From contig CALSRS010000001.1 of NCBI GenBank assembly GCA_943788815.1, positions 1,735,501-1,799,500 of the forward strand: a stretch of 64,000 nucleotides of DNA, written 5' to 3'. Positions within the stretch are counted from its first letter, which is position 1. The number at the start of each line of letters is the position of its first letter. A program made the translations under genes and the position numbers. The notes below the pieces were generated by a model. It had not been told where the DNA came from and did no database searches. It saw nothing but the letters and a program-made list of their open reading frames with translations. Shown in pieces: positions 17,914 through 27,392 of the stretch. Source of the DNA: an uncultured Gammaproteobacteria bacterium (GTDB lineage Bacteria; Pseudomonadota; Gammaproteobacteria; Eutrophobiales; Eutrophobiaceae).

Positions 17914-19287
17914 TTAGATATTCAGGTAAACCGCCGCCAACCCTAAAAATGTTGCAAAACCGACAACATCTGTCACTGTAATCAGGACAACACCGCCGGC
18001 AATGGCAGGATCAACGCCTATTTTCTTTAGAATTAGCGGTATCACCACACCTGAAAAAGCCGCCACGATGAGGTTAATTACCATTGCCAAACCAATAATC
18101 ACGCCTAGCGCGAAATTATTGAACCAGAAAAAAGAAACAACAGAGACCACCAGCGCCCAGGTAATTCCATTTAGCATGCCAACGCCGACTTCTTTTTTGA
18201 TTAATATAGCTGAGTTTGCCTTTGTAATTTGACCGGTGGCAAGGCCTCTAATAGTAATATTTAATGCCTGGCTACCCGCAACGCCACCCATGCTGGCAAC
18301 GACAGGCATAAGTATAGCCAGGGCGACAAGATTTTGAATCGTGTCTTCAAAACGTCCGACTATATAGGAGGCCAGAAATGCAGCCATAAGATTAATTCCT
18401 AGCCATAATGCCCTGAGTTTTGCACTAACAAGTAATGGCGCAAACATGTCGTCATCTGCCAGCCCGTCCATACTTCTCATGGTATGTTGAGCCTGTTCTT
18501 GAATGACATCAAGTGCATCATCAATTGTAATGGCGCCAAGTAGTTTATTATCAGCATCAACAACAGCTGCCGAAAACATATCACGTTGTTCGAAGGCTTT
18601 GGCGACATCTATGGCGGGTGTATCAGCAGGGAAATTAATCTCTGAGACAAGAAACTCTCCAACGGTTGCTTCCTGGTTTTTAGTTAGTACTACTGCCAAT
18701 GGCAGAACACCAAGGTAAGTATTTTCACGATCGACTACCATTAAGGAGACAGTTTGATCAGGTAGTTGTCCTTTTTGTTTCAGGTATCTGGACACTACAT
18801 CAAGAGTTACATCCGCGCGAACAGATACAATTTCAGGATTCATCAGTCCGCCAGCGGTGTTATCAGAATACGAAAGGACAGAAGCGAGGCGCTGCCTGTC
18901 CTGTATATCCATGGACAAAAGGACATCATCTAAAACGTTATCCGGGAGGTCGTTTAGAATATCTGCAATATCATCTGCATCTAAAGATTTTGTAATTTCA
19001 GCTACTTCTACCGCGGGAATTTGTTCTAAAATTCCCGCTCTGACGGGATCCTGTGCATGGGACAGAACATCACCCATATCGTTGAATGGAATTAATTTCC
19101 AGAGTATATCGCGTTCTTTTTTTGGTAAACTTTCTAGGACATCAGCGATTTCAGACGGGTGCAGCTGTTCCAGTGCCAGTTTGATTTTTTCTGGCTCTTC
19201 AGATGCTATTACAGTTAATAACTCGTCTTTTGGAATATTTTCAGGCATTTTATTGATCTCGGTTAACCTTAGTTTAACAGTCCTCAC
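17914..19287 (-). CDS. mgtE: magnesium transporter MgtE
   Basis: MgtE is a Mg2+-gated Mg2+ channel. The 457-residue protein has the N-terminal superhelical MgtE_N domain (LEQLHPSEIADVLESLPKKERD), two CBS domains (about 135-260; MNPEIVSVRADVTLD) and five C-terminal membrane helices. The pore region has MPVVASMGGVAGSQALN and the late conserved VLITVTDVVGFATFLGLA. The start could be GTG 19287 or ATG 19248 (MPENIPKDEL); neither has a strong ribosome binding site. It is the last gene of the nitrogen-PTS run, 106 bases after HPr. Confidence 0.93.
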   Translation of the reverse strand: MRTVKLRLTEINKMPENIPKDELLTVIASEEPEKIKLALEQLHPSEIADVLESLPKKERDILWKLIPFNDMGDVLSHAQDPVRAGILEQIPAVEVAEITKSLDADDIADILNDLPDNVLDDVLLSMDIQDRQRLASVLSYSDNTAGGLMNPEIVSVRADVTLDVVSRYLKQKGQLPDQTVSLMVVDRENTYLGVLPLAVVLTKNQEATVGEFLVSEINFPADTPAIDVAKAFEQRDMFSAAVVDADNKLLGAITIDDALDVIQEQAQHTMRSMDGLADDDMFAPLLVSAKLRALWLGINLMAAFLASYIVGRFEDTIQNLVALAILMPVVASMGGVAGSQALNITIRGLATGQITKANSAILIKKEVGVGMLNGITWALVVSVVSFFWFNNFALGVIIGLAMVINLIVAAFSGVVIPLILKKIGVDPAIAGGVVLITVTDVVGFATFLGLAAVYLNI

Positions 19288-19393
19288 GAAAATGCGTGAA
19301 TCGATTTTATGATGGGAGAAGAAAGAAGAGCAAAAAAATTATAGTGACATTAATTTTGTTTTTTTTTGAGTAGTTGCAAACAAGCTTATAAGA

Positions 19394-19663
19394 TTACTCT
19401 GGTTCTCCAAACTTGTTTGATATGATCGCTTTAACTGCACTCAGCGCTTCTTGTTCATCTGATCCTGAGGACAATAGTTCAATAGTATTTCCCCGTGAAG
19501 CTGCAAGCATCATGATTCCCATAATGCTTTTCCCGTCTGCCTCCTTGCCATTATAGCGGATTGTAATGTCGCTATTAAATTCGGATGCAATCTGAACCAG
19601 CTTTGCAGCAGCACGTGCATGCAATCCAAGCTTGTTTACAATTTCAATTTTATCGCTGAGCAT
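19394..19663 (-). CDS. ptsO: HPr-family phosphocarrier (NPr of the nitrogen PTS)
   Basis: This 89-residue HPr-like protein carries phosphate to EIIA-Ntr. The active histidine is in LGLHARAAAKLV, and the serine-phosphorylation region GKSIMGIMMLAA is typical. Gene context (rpoN-hpf-ptsN-rapZ-this gene) identifies the nitrogen branch (NPr) rather than sugar PTS HPr. It lies 7 bases after rapZ, so it is cotranscribed. Confidence 0.9.
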   Translation of the reverse strand: MLSDKIEIVNKLGLHARAAAKLVQIASEFNSDITIRYNGKEADGKSIMGIMMLAASRGNTIELLSSGSDEQEALSAVKAIISNKFGEPE

Positions 19664-19670
19664 ATTTAAT

Positions 19671-20534
19671 TTATAAATCGCGATGCTTAATTATCAATTG
19701 GTCACGGTCACCTGACAATACAGCTGCCAACTTATCTACAATATAGACAGAACGATGCCTGCCGCCAGTACAGCCGATACCAATAGTCAGGTAACTTCTG
19801 TTTTCAGCATCAAAATACTCAAGCCATTCTGATATAAATGAAAAAAGCTGGTTTGCCATTTTGTGCGCTAATGGTTGGCCGTCCAGATATTCGATTACTT
19901 CTTTGTCCTGTCCTGAAAAATTTCTTAAAGTAGACTCCCAGTAAGGGTTTGGCAGACATCGCACATCAAAAATAAAATCTGCATCATGTGGCGCGCCATA
20001 TTTAAATCCAAAAGAGATTAGCTGGACTGATAAATTGGAAATATCTCTGCCCGCTATACGTCTGTTTACCAGATCTCTAAGGTCATGAACATTTAATCGA
20101 GTGGTATCAATTTTTAAGTCTGCTAATTCAGCGAGCGATGTAAGTAAAGATCTTTCGTTATTAATCGCATCTTCTAGCGGCAAGCTATTATTTGAAAAAG
20201 GATGCTTTCTGCGAGTTTCGCTGTATCGTTTCATCAATATGTCATTGTCAGCCTCAAGAAAAATGAGCTCCATTCCCATGGCTTGATTATTTTCTGAGTC
20301 TCTAATTAGATTCAGAAGCTCTGGCATCATGGACTCCTGATTATGGGCATTGATTCCAATGGCAATTTGAGCTGGATATTCATTTAGGTGGCTAAAAAAT
20401 TCTGAGATTAGTTTAATCGGAAAATTATCTATACAATAATATCCAAGGTCTTCAAGTGTGTGCAGAACAACAGATTTGCCTGCTCCGGAAAGGCCGCTAA
20501 TGAATATCACTTTATGCTTCGCTTGGGGCGACAT
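19671..20534 (-). CDS. rapZ: RNase adapter protein RapZ
   Basis: RapZ is a P-loop nucleotide-binding protein that in enterobacteria directs RNase E to the GlmZ small RNA and so controls glucosamine-6-phosphate synthesis. The 287 residues contain Walker A GLSGAGKS, the family marker GIGCTGGRHRSVYIVDKLA and FGFKYGAPHDADFIFDVR. ATG at 20534 (MSPQAKHK) is chosen because it matches the family length of about 284; a longer reading begins at 20594 and would run into ptsN. Confidence 0.94.
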   Translation of the reverse strand: MSPQAKHKVIFISGLSGAGKSVVLHTLEDLGYYCIDNFPIKLISEFFSHLNEYPAQIAIGINAHNQESMMPELLNLIRDSENNQAMGMELIFLEADNDILMKRYSETRRKHPFSNNSLPLEDAINNERSLLTSLAELADLKIDTTRLNVHDLRDLVNRRIAGRDISNLSVQLISFGFKYGAPHDADFIFDVRCLPNPYWESTLRNFSGQDKEVIEYLDGQPLAHKMANQLFSFISEWLEYFDAENRSYLTIGIGCTGGRHRSVYIVDKLAAVLSGDRDQLIIKHRDL

Positions 20535-20574
20535 GGTTATTATTTCGGTCAGAATGTGACAATTGTTTTTGGGC

Positions 20575-21036
20575 TTAGTCCGTGCTCGCCGCATTTGTTA
20601 ATAGCGCAAAAATTTGTTCGCTACTTTCGCATTCCCTGAATTTGTTCAATGTTTCTGGATCGCTGAACAATTTTGCCAACTGGGATAATATTTGCAGGTG
20701 GGCTTCCGTTGATTCTTCTGGCACCAATAGCGCGAATAAAAGGTCCACAGGTTTTTGGTCAACAGCGTCATATGATACGCCGGTGTTTAAGCGCATAAAT
20801 GCTCCGATGGTTTTTGTTGATCCTTTTTGCCTGCCATGTGGAATCGCTATTCCATTTCCCAGGCCGGTGCTACCGAGTTTTTCTCGTGCAATTAGGCTTT
20901 CAAATACTTCTGCTTGAGTTAATTCCCCGTCTCCCTCAGCAATCATGCCTGCAAGCGTTTCAAGAGCAGCTTTCTTACTATTTACAACGATATCGCAGCT
21001 TATTCGTCCAGGCGCTAAAATTTCTGAAATTTTCAT
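20575..21036 (-). CDS. ptsN: nitrogen PTS EIIA component
   Basis: EIIA-Ntr receives phosphate from NPr. In other bacteria it regulates K+ uptake and stress responses according to phosphorylation state. The 153 residues show GIAIPHGRQKGSTKT with the phospho-accepting histidine, then LLFALLVPEESTEAHLQILSQLA, both standard for the family. It lies 24 bases downstream of hpf and precedes rapZ. Confidence 0.95.
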   Translation of the reverse strand: MKISEILAPGRISCDIVVNSKKAALETLAGMIAEGDGELTQAEVFESLIAREKLGSTGLGNGIAIPHGRQKGSTKTIGAFMRLNTGVSYDAVDQKPVDLLFALLVPEESTEAHLQILSQLAKLFSDPETLNKFRECESSEQIFALLTNAASTD

Positions 21037-21060
21037 TTTTACTTCTCTACGTTATCTATA

Positions 21061-21387
21061 TCAGATGTCTAAAGGCTGATTTTTTAATTTTGCCCCTGAT
21101 TTGCGGTTTGATAGTTTTTCTTTGTGTTTGATAACCTGACGGTCAAGCTTATCAATTAACATATCTATGGCTGCATACATATCCTCGGACTGTGCTTCAG
21201 CGAACAGATTACCTTTGTTTACGTGGATATTCGCTTCAGCTTTTTGACGCTCTTTTTCAACTGTTAAAATCACGTGTATGTTTGTTATTTGTTCAAAATG
21301 CCTTTCGAGCCTTTCAAACTTTTCTTCAACAAACAATCGAATTGAAGGGGTTATATCCATGTGATGACCGGTCAAGTTAATTTGCAT
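21061..21387 (-). CDS. hpf: ribosome hibernation promoting factor, short form
   Basis: This 108-residue protein is of the YfiA/HPF fold and binds the 30S decoding region in stationary phase to give inactive ribosomes. It starts MQINLTGHHMDITPSIRLFV and contains the expected DMYAAIDMLIDKLDRQVIKHKEK segment. It lacks the C-terminal dimerisation domain of long HPF, so it is the short gammaproteobacterial type. It lies 20 bases after rpoN. Confidence 0.94.
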   Translation of the reverse strand: MQINLTGHHMDITPSIRLFVEEKFERLERHFEQITNIHVILTVEKERQKAEANIHVNKGNLFAEAQSEDMYAAIDMLIDKLDRQVIKHKEKLSNRKSGAKLKNQPLDI

Positions 21388-21407
21388 GTAAACCTCTAGG
21401 TATAATT

Positions 21408-22862
21408 TTATGTAAGTTTTTTTCTTTCATTGGAAGGTGGAATTGATAATGCTTCCCTATATTTTGCTATTGTTCTTCTGGCAACCTTAATTTCTTTAGT
21501 AGCTAGCATAGACGTTATTTTATTGTCACTAAGTGGCTTTTGAGGGTTCTCTTCAGCAATAATTTTTTTTATAAATGCTCTTATTGCTGTTGAAGATGTT
21601 GCTCCATCGCCAGTATCACCGACATGACTCGAAAAAAAATATTTCAGTTCAAATATTCCTCTGGGCGTATGCATGTATTTGTTTGTCGTGACGCGGGATA
21701 TAGTTGATTCATGCATCTCCAGCTCATTAGCAATATCATGCAACACCATGGGTTTCATTGCTTCTTCACCCAACTCTAAAAAAGGCTGCTGCTTCTCAAC
21801 TATACACGCCGAAACTTTTAATAAGGTCTCGCTCCGGCTTTGCAGGCTTTTTATTAACCACCGGGCCTCCTGTAAATGTTCTTTAAGAGAACTGTTGTCT
21901 GGACTGCTATCTGCGCGCTTAATCATATTTGCATAGACAGAATTTACTCTTAGTTTGGGCGTAACATCTGTGTTCAATTCAACCACCCAACGATCATTGA
22001 GCTTTTTTATAAATATATCGGGCGTTATGTATTGTATTGCCGTGTCCTGAATCTGATTCCCCGGCCTGGGGTTTAGTGATTGAATTAATGAAATTATTTC
22101 AGACAATTGCTCTCGTGTAACACCAATTTTTTTCATTAGGATGTTATAGTCATGAGATGCGAGTTGGTCGATATAATTTTTAATTATTAAACGGCTTTCA
22201 TTTAGCCACTCGGTACTTTCAGGAAGCTGGTTTAGTTGAAGGCTTATACATTCTCCCAAATCTCTGGCGCCAACTCCCGATGGCTCCATTGATTGTATTA
22301 ACCTTAATATTGCTTCTAATTCTTCAATTCCAACATCATCAAGGCCCTCAATGATTGGCAATATTTCTTCCAGAGGACATGTTAGGTAGCCATCTCGATC
22401 AATAAAATCAATAATTGTTTCCGACAATGCTTTGTCTGTATCAGACAGAGGGATTAAGTTTAGTTGCCACAATAGATGATCTGTTAGACTGTGCCCCTGT
22501 GCTCCTTGAAAATCATAATAATTATTATCCAAGGTCTGCGACATGCTTCCAGAGCTTATATTGTTTTGATAATAATCATCCCAATCTGTGTCCACAGGAA
22601 GTTCGTCTGGTAAATCAATATTTTCAATATTGTCTTTGAGAACTAATTCTCCAGTATCACCAGTGTCTGTCGACTCAGATTCAGCACCTGTATTCTTGTC
22701 ATCTGTATCTTCATCCAGCTCAAGCATCATATTTGAATCCAGCGCTTCCTGAATTTCATTTTTTAATTCCAGGCTCGAGAGTTGTAACAGGCGGATTGCC
22801 TGCTGTAATTGGGGCGTCATGGCCAGGCTCTGGCCGATTTTTAACTGAAGAGAGGGCTTCAT
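21408..22862 (-). CDS. rpoN: RNA polymerase sigma-54 factor
   Basis: Sigma-54 directs RNA polymerase to -24/-12 promoters that need enhancer-binding ATPases. The 484-residue protein has the glutamine- and leucine-rich region I (LKIGQSLAMTPQLQQAIRLLQ), an acidic region II, the core-binding region III and, near the C terminus, the RpoN box ARRTIAKYREAL. The neighbouring lptB, hpf and ptsN are the classical rpoN neighbours. Confidence 0.97.
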   Translation of the reverse strand: MKPSLQLKIGQSLAMTPQLQQAIRLLQLSSLELKNEIQEALDSNMMLELDEDTDDKNTGAESESTDTGDTGELVLKDNIENIDLPDELPVDTDWDDYYQNNISSGSMSQTLDNNYYDFQGAQGHSLTDHLLWQLNLIPLSDTDKALSETIIDFIDRDGYLTCPLEEILPIIEGLDDVGIEELEAILRLIQSMEPSGVGARDLGECISLQLNQLPESTEWLNESRLIIKNYIDQLASHDYNILMKKIGVTREQLSEIISLIQSLNPRPGNQIQDTAIQYITPDIFIKKLNDRWVVELNTDVTPKLRVNSVYANMIKRADSSPDNSSLKEHLQEARWLIKSLQSRSETLLKVSACIVEKQQPFLELGEEAMKPMVLHDIANELEMHESTISRVTTNKYMHTPRGIFELKYFFSSHVGDTGDGATSSTAIRAFIKKIIAEENPQKPLSDNKITSMLATKEIKVARRTIAKYREALSIPPSNERKKLT

Positions 22863-22906
22863 GAAAACTATTTTAGCCTAATTCGAACAAATAAATTGTG
22901 ACTTTG

Positions 22907-23632
22907 TCACATTCTGAACTGGTTACCCAAATAGATGTCTCTAACGTGATCATTTGCAAGGATCTGGTCTGGCGAGCCTTCCGCAATAATGTGACCATCA
23001 TTAACGATATAGGCTCTATCGCAAGATCCAAGTGTTTCTCTTACATTATGGTCAGTAATTAAAATGCCCAGGCCTCTTTTGCTCAAGTAGCCAATTATTC
23101 TTTGTATGTCTGTTATTGAAATTGGATCTATTCCTGCAAATGGCTCGTCAAGCAACAGGAATTCGGGATCGACAGCAAGTGCGCGTGCGATTTCAACCCT
23201 TCTACGTTCCCCTCCAGACAGACTTTGTCCAAGACTGTTTCTCAAATGTGCGACATGAAATTCCTGGAGTAAGGCCTCAAGTTGATTGTTTGATTCTTCG
23301 CGGGAGAGATTTTTTCTAGTTTCAAGTATAGCCATTATATTATCTTCAACAGTCAGTTTTCTGAAAATTGATGATTCCTGCGGAAGGTATCCAATGCCCA
23401 TTCTGGCGCGCCTGTCCATCGCCAGATTGCTAATGTCGCGATCATTAATCAATATTTTTCCGCTATCTGAAGGTATTAATCCAACGACCATATGAAAACT
23501 GGTAGTCTTCCCTGCTCCATTTGGACCCAGCAGGCCGACAATTTCGCCAGTATTAACGGTCAAGCTTACGTCTTTAACAACTTGCCGCTTGCGGTATTTT
23601 TTTGAGAGATTCTGTACTGAAAGAAGGCTCAT
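22907..23632 (-). CDS. lptB: LPS export ABC transporter ATP-binding protein LptB
   Basis: LptB is the ATPase of the LptB2FG complex that extracts LPS from the inner membrane. The 241 residues include Walker [10 protein letters not shown], the signature [15 protein letters not shown], Walker [13 protein letters not shown] and the H-loop ITDHNVRE. It lies between lptA and rpoN as in most gammaproteobacteria. An LptF/LptG pair is present at 32.4-34.5 kb in this same window. Confidence 0.97.
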   Translation of the reverse strand: MSLLSVQNLSKKYRKRQVVKDVSLTVNTGEIVGLLGPNGAGKTTSFHMVVGLIPSDSGKILINDRDISNLAMDRRARMGIGYLPQESSIFRKLTVEDNIMAILETRKNLSREESNNQLEALLQEFHVAHLRNSLGQSLSGGERRRVEIARALAVDPEFLLLDEPFAGIDPISITDIQRIIGYLSKRGLGILITDHNVRETLGSCDRAYIVNDGHIIAEGSPDQILANDHVRDIYLGNQFRM

Positions 23633-23660
23633 GAATATGGTATATAAAGTAAATAGATAA

Positions 23661-24209
23661 CTATTCGACCTTTTGGGGCTCTTCCTTCTTCCCTGGTATA
23701 ATTAATCGAACACGGTCATCTTGCTGAGCACTATCGTCAGCCTGACTTCCTTTTGCTCTAACTTGACTCAATTCCGTGTCATATTCTATATGTTCTGCTA
23801 ATAGTCTCCTGTCCCCCTGCATAACTTTTGCCTGGTTGGAAAGTATTATCATGCTGTCGTTTTCATGATATTCCATTATTAATGCTTCTGCTTCGTCATA
23901 CACTGAACTATTGTCCGGAAGTTGGCGGAATGTAGCAGGTTGCCCACTGATAATAATTTTATTCAGTTCATTTTCATCTGTGTAATACACTGTTAATTTA
24001 TCTCCGGTGATTCTTATGCTTCCCTGCAGGACTATAACGTTACCAGTGTAAATCCCATGATTTTTTGTGTCATCGAGATAGACAGAGTTTGATTCAATTT
24101 CGATGTCTTGATTTTTATCGGTAGAAAGCGCAGCTGCATCAGCTAGATATACGCATACCAGTATCAATATACTAAATTGTATCGGGATCTGTAATAATTG
24201 TTTTTTCAT
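23661..24209 (-). CDS. lptA: LPS transport periplasmic protein LptA
   Basis: LptA forms the periplasmic bridge that carries LPS from LptC to LptD. The 182-residue protein has an N-terminal signal peptide (about 1-26, ending ADAAA) and OstA-fold beta strands ([21 protein letters not shown] in shortened view; [14 protein letters not shown]). A charged C-terminal tail follows. It overlaps the lptC 3' end by 38 bases, an extensive overlap suggesting translational coupling. Confidence 0.92.
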   Translation of the reverse strand: MKKQLLQIPIQFSILILVCVYLADAAALSTDKNQDIEIESNSVYLDDTKNHGIYTGNVIVLQGSIRITGDKLTVYYTDENELNKIIISGQPATFRQLPDNSSVYDEAEALIMEYHENDSMIILSNQAKVMQGDRRLLAEHIEYDTELSQVRAKGSQADDSAQQDDRVRLIIPGKKEEPQKVE

Positions 24210-24741
24210 GTTTTAATATTTCCAGGCGGCTATCTTCAAAATGGGCGCGAATTCCCTTGCCGGTTATGGTCATATGCTTGCCTGTTATTGTCGCATTTTG
24301 GTCCGTCTCTGCATACTCCTCATGGACCAATATTTTTACATCCCAGGTATCAACGCTAAGCGTAATGATTCCATCATGGTTTTCTTCCCACATACGAACT
24401 TTGCCTTGCAGGAATATTTCGTCATTGTCATCAGTTGCGCGTCCTTCATCTGCGGTAATATATAATGGATCATTGTTTGTTCTGAAGATCTCCAGTTTTG
24501 GATTTTGAAGATACAAGGTATCATCCGCCGGATTGTGCTCCATGTAAGATGCAAATAATGTATTTAAGGGAAGGCCGTCTTCCCCTATCGTAATAGTTGA
24601 AAAATCTTCCATATAATAATCTGGATCCTGGGCAGTATTAGACATTACCGATGATGGCGTGCCAGTAATCCTGTCCATTAACCATCCGCTGCTTAAGGCA
24701 GCCAGGGCCAAAATAATAATTAAAATTAATCTACCAGACAT
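24172..24741 (-). CDS. lptC: LPS export protein LptC
   Basis: LptC is a bitopic inner-membrane protein that receives LPS from LptB2FG. The 189 residues have a single N-terminal membrane helix (about 4-21) and the OstA-like periplasmic fold with YMEDFSTITIGEDGLPLNTL and LYITADEGRATDDNDEIFLQG. Sequence is less conserved in this family, so the call rests on the fold features and the kdsC-lptC-lptA-lptB order. Confidence 0.92.
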   Translation of the reverse strand: MSGRLILIIILALAALSSGWLMDRITGTPSSVMSNTAQDPDYYMEDFSTITIGEDGLPLNTLFASYMEHNPADDTLYLQNPKLEIFRTNNDPLYITADEGRATDDNDEIFLQGKVRMWEENHDGIITLSVDTWDVKILVHEEYAETDQNATITGKHMTITGKGIRAHFEDSRLEILKHEKTIITDPDTI

Positions 24742-24772
24742 TCAATGTTACTTCATTTTTGACTATATCGTA

Positions 24773-25309
24773 TTATCGTCCAGAAAAGCTATTTAAGGCA
24801 TCGTCCATATTACCTTGTGCTGTGAGTATTAGGTCACAAATTTCTCTCGCTGCCCCGTTCCCACCCTGCTTCGTTGTGACCCAATCCGCCTTTTGCCTGA
24901 CTAACGGGTGCGCATTGGCGACAGCAATTGCAAAACCTGATAACTCCATGGCCGGTATATCAGGTAAATCATCGCCAGCGAATGCTACATTAGAGCGTTT
25001 AAGGTCGTACTTGTTCATTAAGATTCGAAGCGTCTCGGCTTTATTCTCCTGGTTTTGATGTATTTCAATTATGCCCAGGCCCTTAAAGCGCTCAGTAACT
25101 ATATTTGATGCGCGTGAGGAGACAATAGCAACTTCACATCCTGAAGACTTTAGTAATTTCAATCCGAGACCGTCATGGGCATGAAAAGTTTTTATTTCGC
25201 CTAAACCAGATGAAAAAATTAATTCGCCATTAGTTAATACACCGTCTACATCAAATGCTATCAGTTTGATGTTTTCGGCTCGATCTGGCGCTGAGCTTGA
25301 GTTAGACAA
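24773..25309 (-). CDS. kdsC: 3-deoxy-D-manno-octulosonate 8-phosphate phosphatase
   Basis: KdsC dephosphorylates KDO-8-phosphate on the way to LPS inner core. The HAD motif I is AFDVDGVLTNGE. VAIVSSRAS is motif II, and VAFAGDDLPDIPAM carries the motif IV aspartates. The short 178-residue C0-type HAD fold matches KdsC. It overlaps kdsD by 8 bases. Confidence 0.95.
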   Translation of the reverse strand: MSNSSSAPDRAENIKLIAFDVDGVLTNGELIFSSGLGEIKTFHAHDGLGLKLLKSSGCEVAIVSSRASNIVTERFKGLGIIEIHQNQENKAETLRILMNKYDLKRSNVAFAGDDLPDIPAMELSGFAIAVANAHPLVRQKADWVTTKQGGNGAAREICDLILTAQGNMDDALNSFSGR

Positions 25310-26276
25310 CGTTGGCCCTCAATAAATCGTGCATATTTAGTATCCCAGCAAGGGCGCCATGATCATCTATAACAGGCAGGGCATTGATTTTATAATCATT
25401 CATCATTTTTAATGCCTCAACTGCCAATGAATCAACGCCTATCGTTTTGCAGCCTGCGGTCATATGTTCTTCTACTATTGCTGTTTTTATATCTACATTA
25501 GCGTCAAGTACTCTCCTAATATCGCCATCTGTGAAAATACCCAGGACTTGATTTCTTTGGTTTGCAATTACTGTTGCTCCCAGACCTTTGCGGCTCATTT
25601 CTATTAATGCTTCGCTAAGCAGGGTTGATTCTTCGACTACGGGTATTTCCTTATCTGTGTGCATTATGTCAAAAACACGTAACAGCAGTTTTCTTCCTAT
25701 AGTCCCTCCTGGGTGAGAAAGAGCAAAATCTTCTTTGCTGAACCCACGAGACTCGAGTAAGGCAACTGCCAGGGCATCGCCCATTGCCAGGGTAACAGTA
25801 GTGCTCGTAGTGGGGGCCAGGCCCAAAGGGCAGGCTTCTTTTTCAACGCGTGTATCTATAAATATGTCAGCGTTCTTTCCGAGGGTAGAGTTTGGGTCTC
25901 CAGATAAAACGATCAATTTAACACCTAGTCGTTTAATTACAGGCACCAGGGTAATAATTTCCCCTGTTTCTCCGGAATTAGATAGTGCAACAATGATATC
26001 CATCGATGTAATCATTCCAAGGTCACCATGACCCGCTTCGCCTGGGTGGACAAAAAATGATGGCGTTCCAGTACTGGCAAATGTCGCAGCAATTTTTCCG
26101 CCAATATGTCCTGACTTTCCCATGCCAGTCACAATGACTCTTCCCTTGCATGACAGAATAAGTTCGCAAGCCTCGTAGAAGTTATTACTTATTCTGTTAT
26201 TTAATGCCAAAAGTGCCTGTGCCTCGGCCTCAATAACCGCCTTGCCTAGTGCAATAATTTTTTCCTTGTCAGCCAT
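25302..26276 (-). CDS. kdsD: arabinose-5-phosphate isomerase KdsD
   Basis: KdsD converts ribulose-5-phosphate to arabinose-5-phosphate, the KDO precursor. The 324 residues contain an N-terminal SIS domain (VIVTGMGKSGHIGGKIAATFASTG in short; HPGEAGHGDLGMI; LALSHPGG) and two C-terminal CBS domains (about 205-324). The order antiporter-kdsD-kdsC is that of E. coli yrbG-kdsD-kdsC. Confidence 0.95.
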   Translation of the reverse strand: MADKEKIIALGKAVIEAEAQALLALNNRISNNFYEACELILSCKGRVIVTGMGKSGHIGGKIAATFASTGTPSFFVHPGEAGHGDLGMITSMDIIVALSNSGETGEIITLVPVIKRLGVKLIVLSGDPNSTLGKNADIFIDTRVEKEACPLGLAPTTSTTVTLAMGDALAVALLESRGFSKEDFALSHPGGTIGRKLLLRVFDIMHTDKEIPVVEESTLLSEALIEMSRKGLGATVIANQRNQVLGIFTDGDIRRVLDANVDIKTAIVEEHMTAGCKTIGVDSLAVEALKMMNDYKINALPVIDDHGALAGILNMHDLLRANVV

Positions 26277-26299
26277 TGGGTATTAAATACATTAATGTG

Positions 26300-27259
26300 T
26301 CAATTCACGCTGTGTGTGAATAACCAGGTTTGATAAGCAATAAAGGATGTCATTAATATGACGCCATAAATTCGATGAAATCTTCGGTGTGCGAGTATAA
26401 TAAAACCAAGAAGCAAGGCCAGGCCTGTCATGATGGAAAAGTCTCTGAGTAACACTTCCTTGCCAAAACTGTCCGGATGAATAAGAACGGGGATGCCCAA
26501 TACCGCCAACATATTAAATATATTTGATCCTATAATGTTGCCTATTGCCATGTCTGCCTCATCTTTAATAATGCTCATGATTGATGCTGCCAATTCAGGA
26601 AGGCTGGTACCAACCGCTATAATTGTTAGGCCTATGACAAGATCACTAATCCCCAGGGATTCTGCAAAGGTAACCGCTCCCCTAACCAAAATTTCGGCAC
26701 CGACCAACAGTATCAGCAAACCAACTATTAATAAAAATAGAGACATCCCTGGCTTTATTTCCTTTCCTGGCAGATGTTCTTCGACTTCCTTCAAGAATGG
26801 GTCTTGGCGTTTTGGGTGCCTGGCCTGATATCCTGTCCAGGATAAAAAGCCGGCCAAACCAGTAAGTAATATTATTGCGTCAATCTTGTCTAATGAATAG
26901 TCCAACATCACAGTTAAGCCCAATGCGAATACCGCTATCATGATCAGGTATTCTCGCATCAATGTTTTTGAGTTAATAAGAAATGGCCTGAAAAGTACTG
27001 CGCCGCCTAGCACCAGGCTGATGTTGGCAATGTTGGATCCGATGGCATTTCCTACTGCAATACTGGTTTTTCCCTCAAAAGCAGCAACAGACCCGACCAG
27101 GACTTCAGGCGCAGATGTTGCCATGCCGACTATAGTCAGCCCAATTATGAGCGGAGAGACGCCTAAAATCCTGGCAGATTGTGCGGCGCCAGCAACAAAA
27201 CGGTCTGCCCCGTAGATCAAAAGCGCTAAGCCGGAGATAATTTGAATCCATGCAAACAT
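26300..27259 (-). CDS. calcium/sodium antiporter, YrbG family
   Basis: This inner-membrane CaCA exchanger has 319 residues in about ten hydrophobic helices. Two inverted alpha-repeats are visible. The first has VGMATSAPEVLVGSVAA and VGNAIGSNIANI. The second has VGTSLPELAASIMSI and IGNIIGSNIFNM. These are the paired ion-binding motifs of the family. It heads the kdsD-kdsC-lpt operon and is divergent from murU. Confidence 0.93.
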   Translation of the reverse strand: MFAWIQIISGLALLIYGADRFVAGAAQSARILGVSPLIIGLTIVGMATSAPEVLVGSVAAFEGKTSIAVGNAIGSNIANISLVLGGAVLFRPFLINSKTLMREYLIMIAVFALGLTVMLDYSLDKIDAIILLTGLAGFLSWTGYQARHPKRQDPFLKEVEEHLPGKEIKPGMSLFLLIVGLLILLVGAEILVRGAVTFAESLGISDLVIGLTIIAVGTSLPELAASIMSIIKDEADMAIGNIIGSNIFNMLAVLGIPVLIHPDSFGKEVLLRDFSIMTGLALLLGFIILAHRRFHRIYGVILMTSFIAYQTWLFTHSVN

Positions 27260-27392
27260 TTTATTTTATTTTTTTTCCTAAAATAAGCTGAAATACAGTT
27301 TGTATATCAACTATAGAGTTATTTGGTAATGTCATTATGCAAGACTGAGCATGTCATCAGTCTATGGTAATTTATCTATTTGGGGAACCGAT

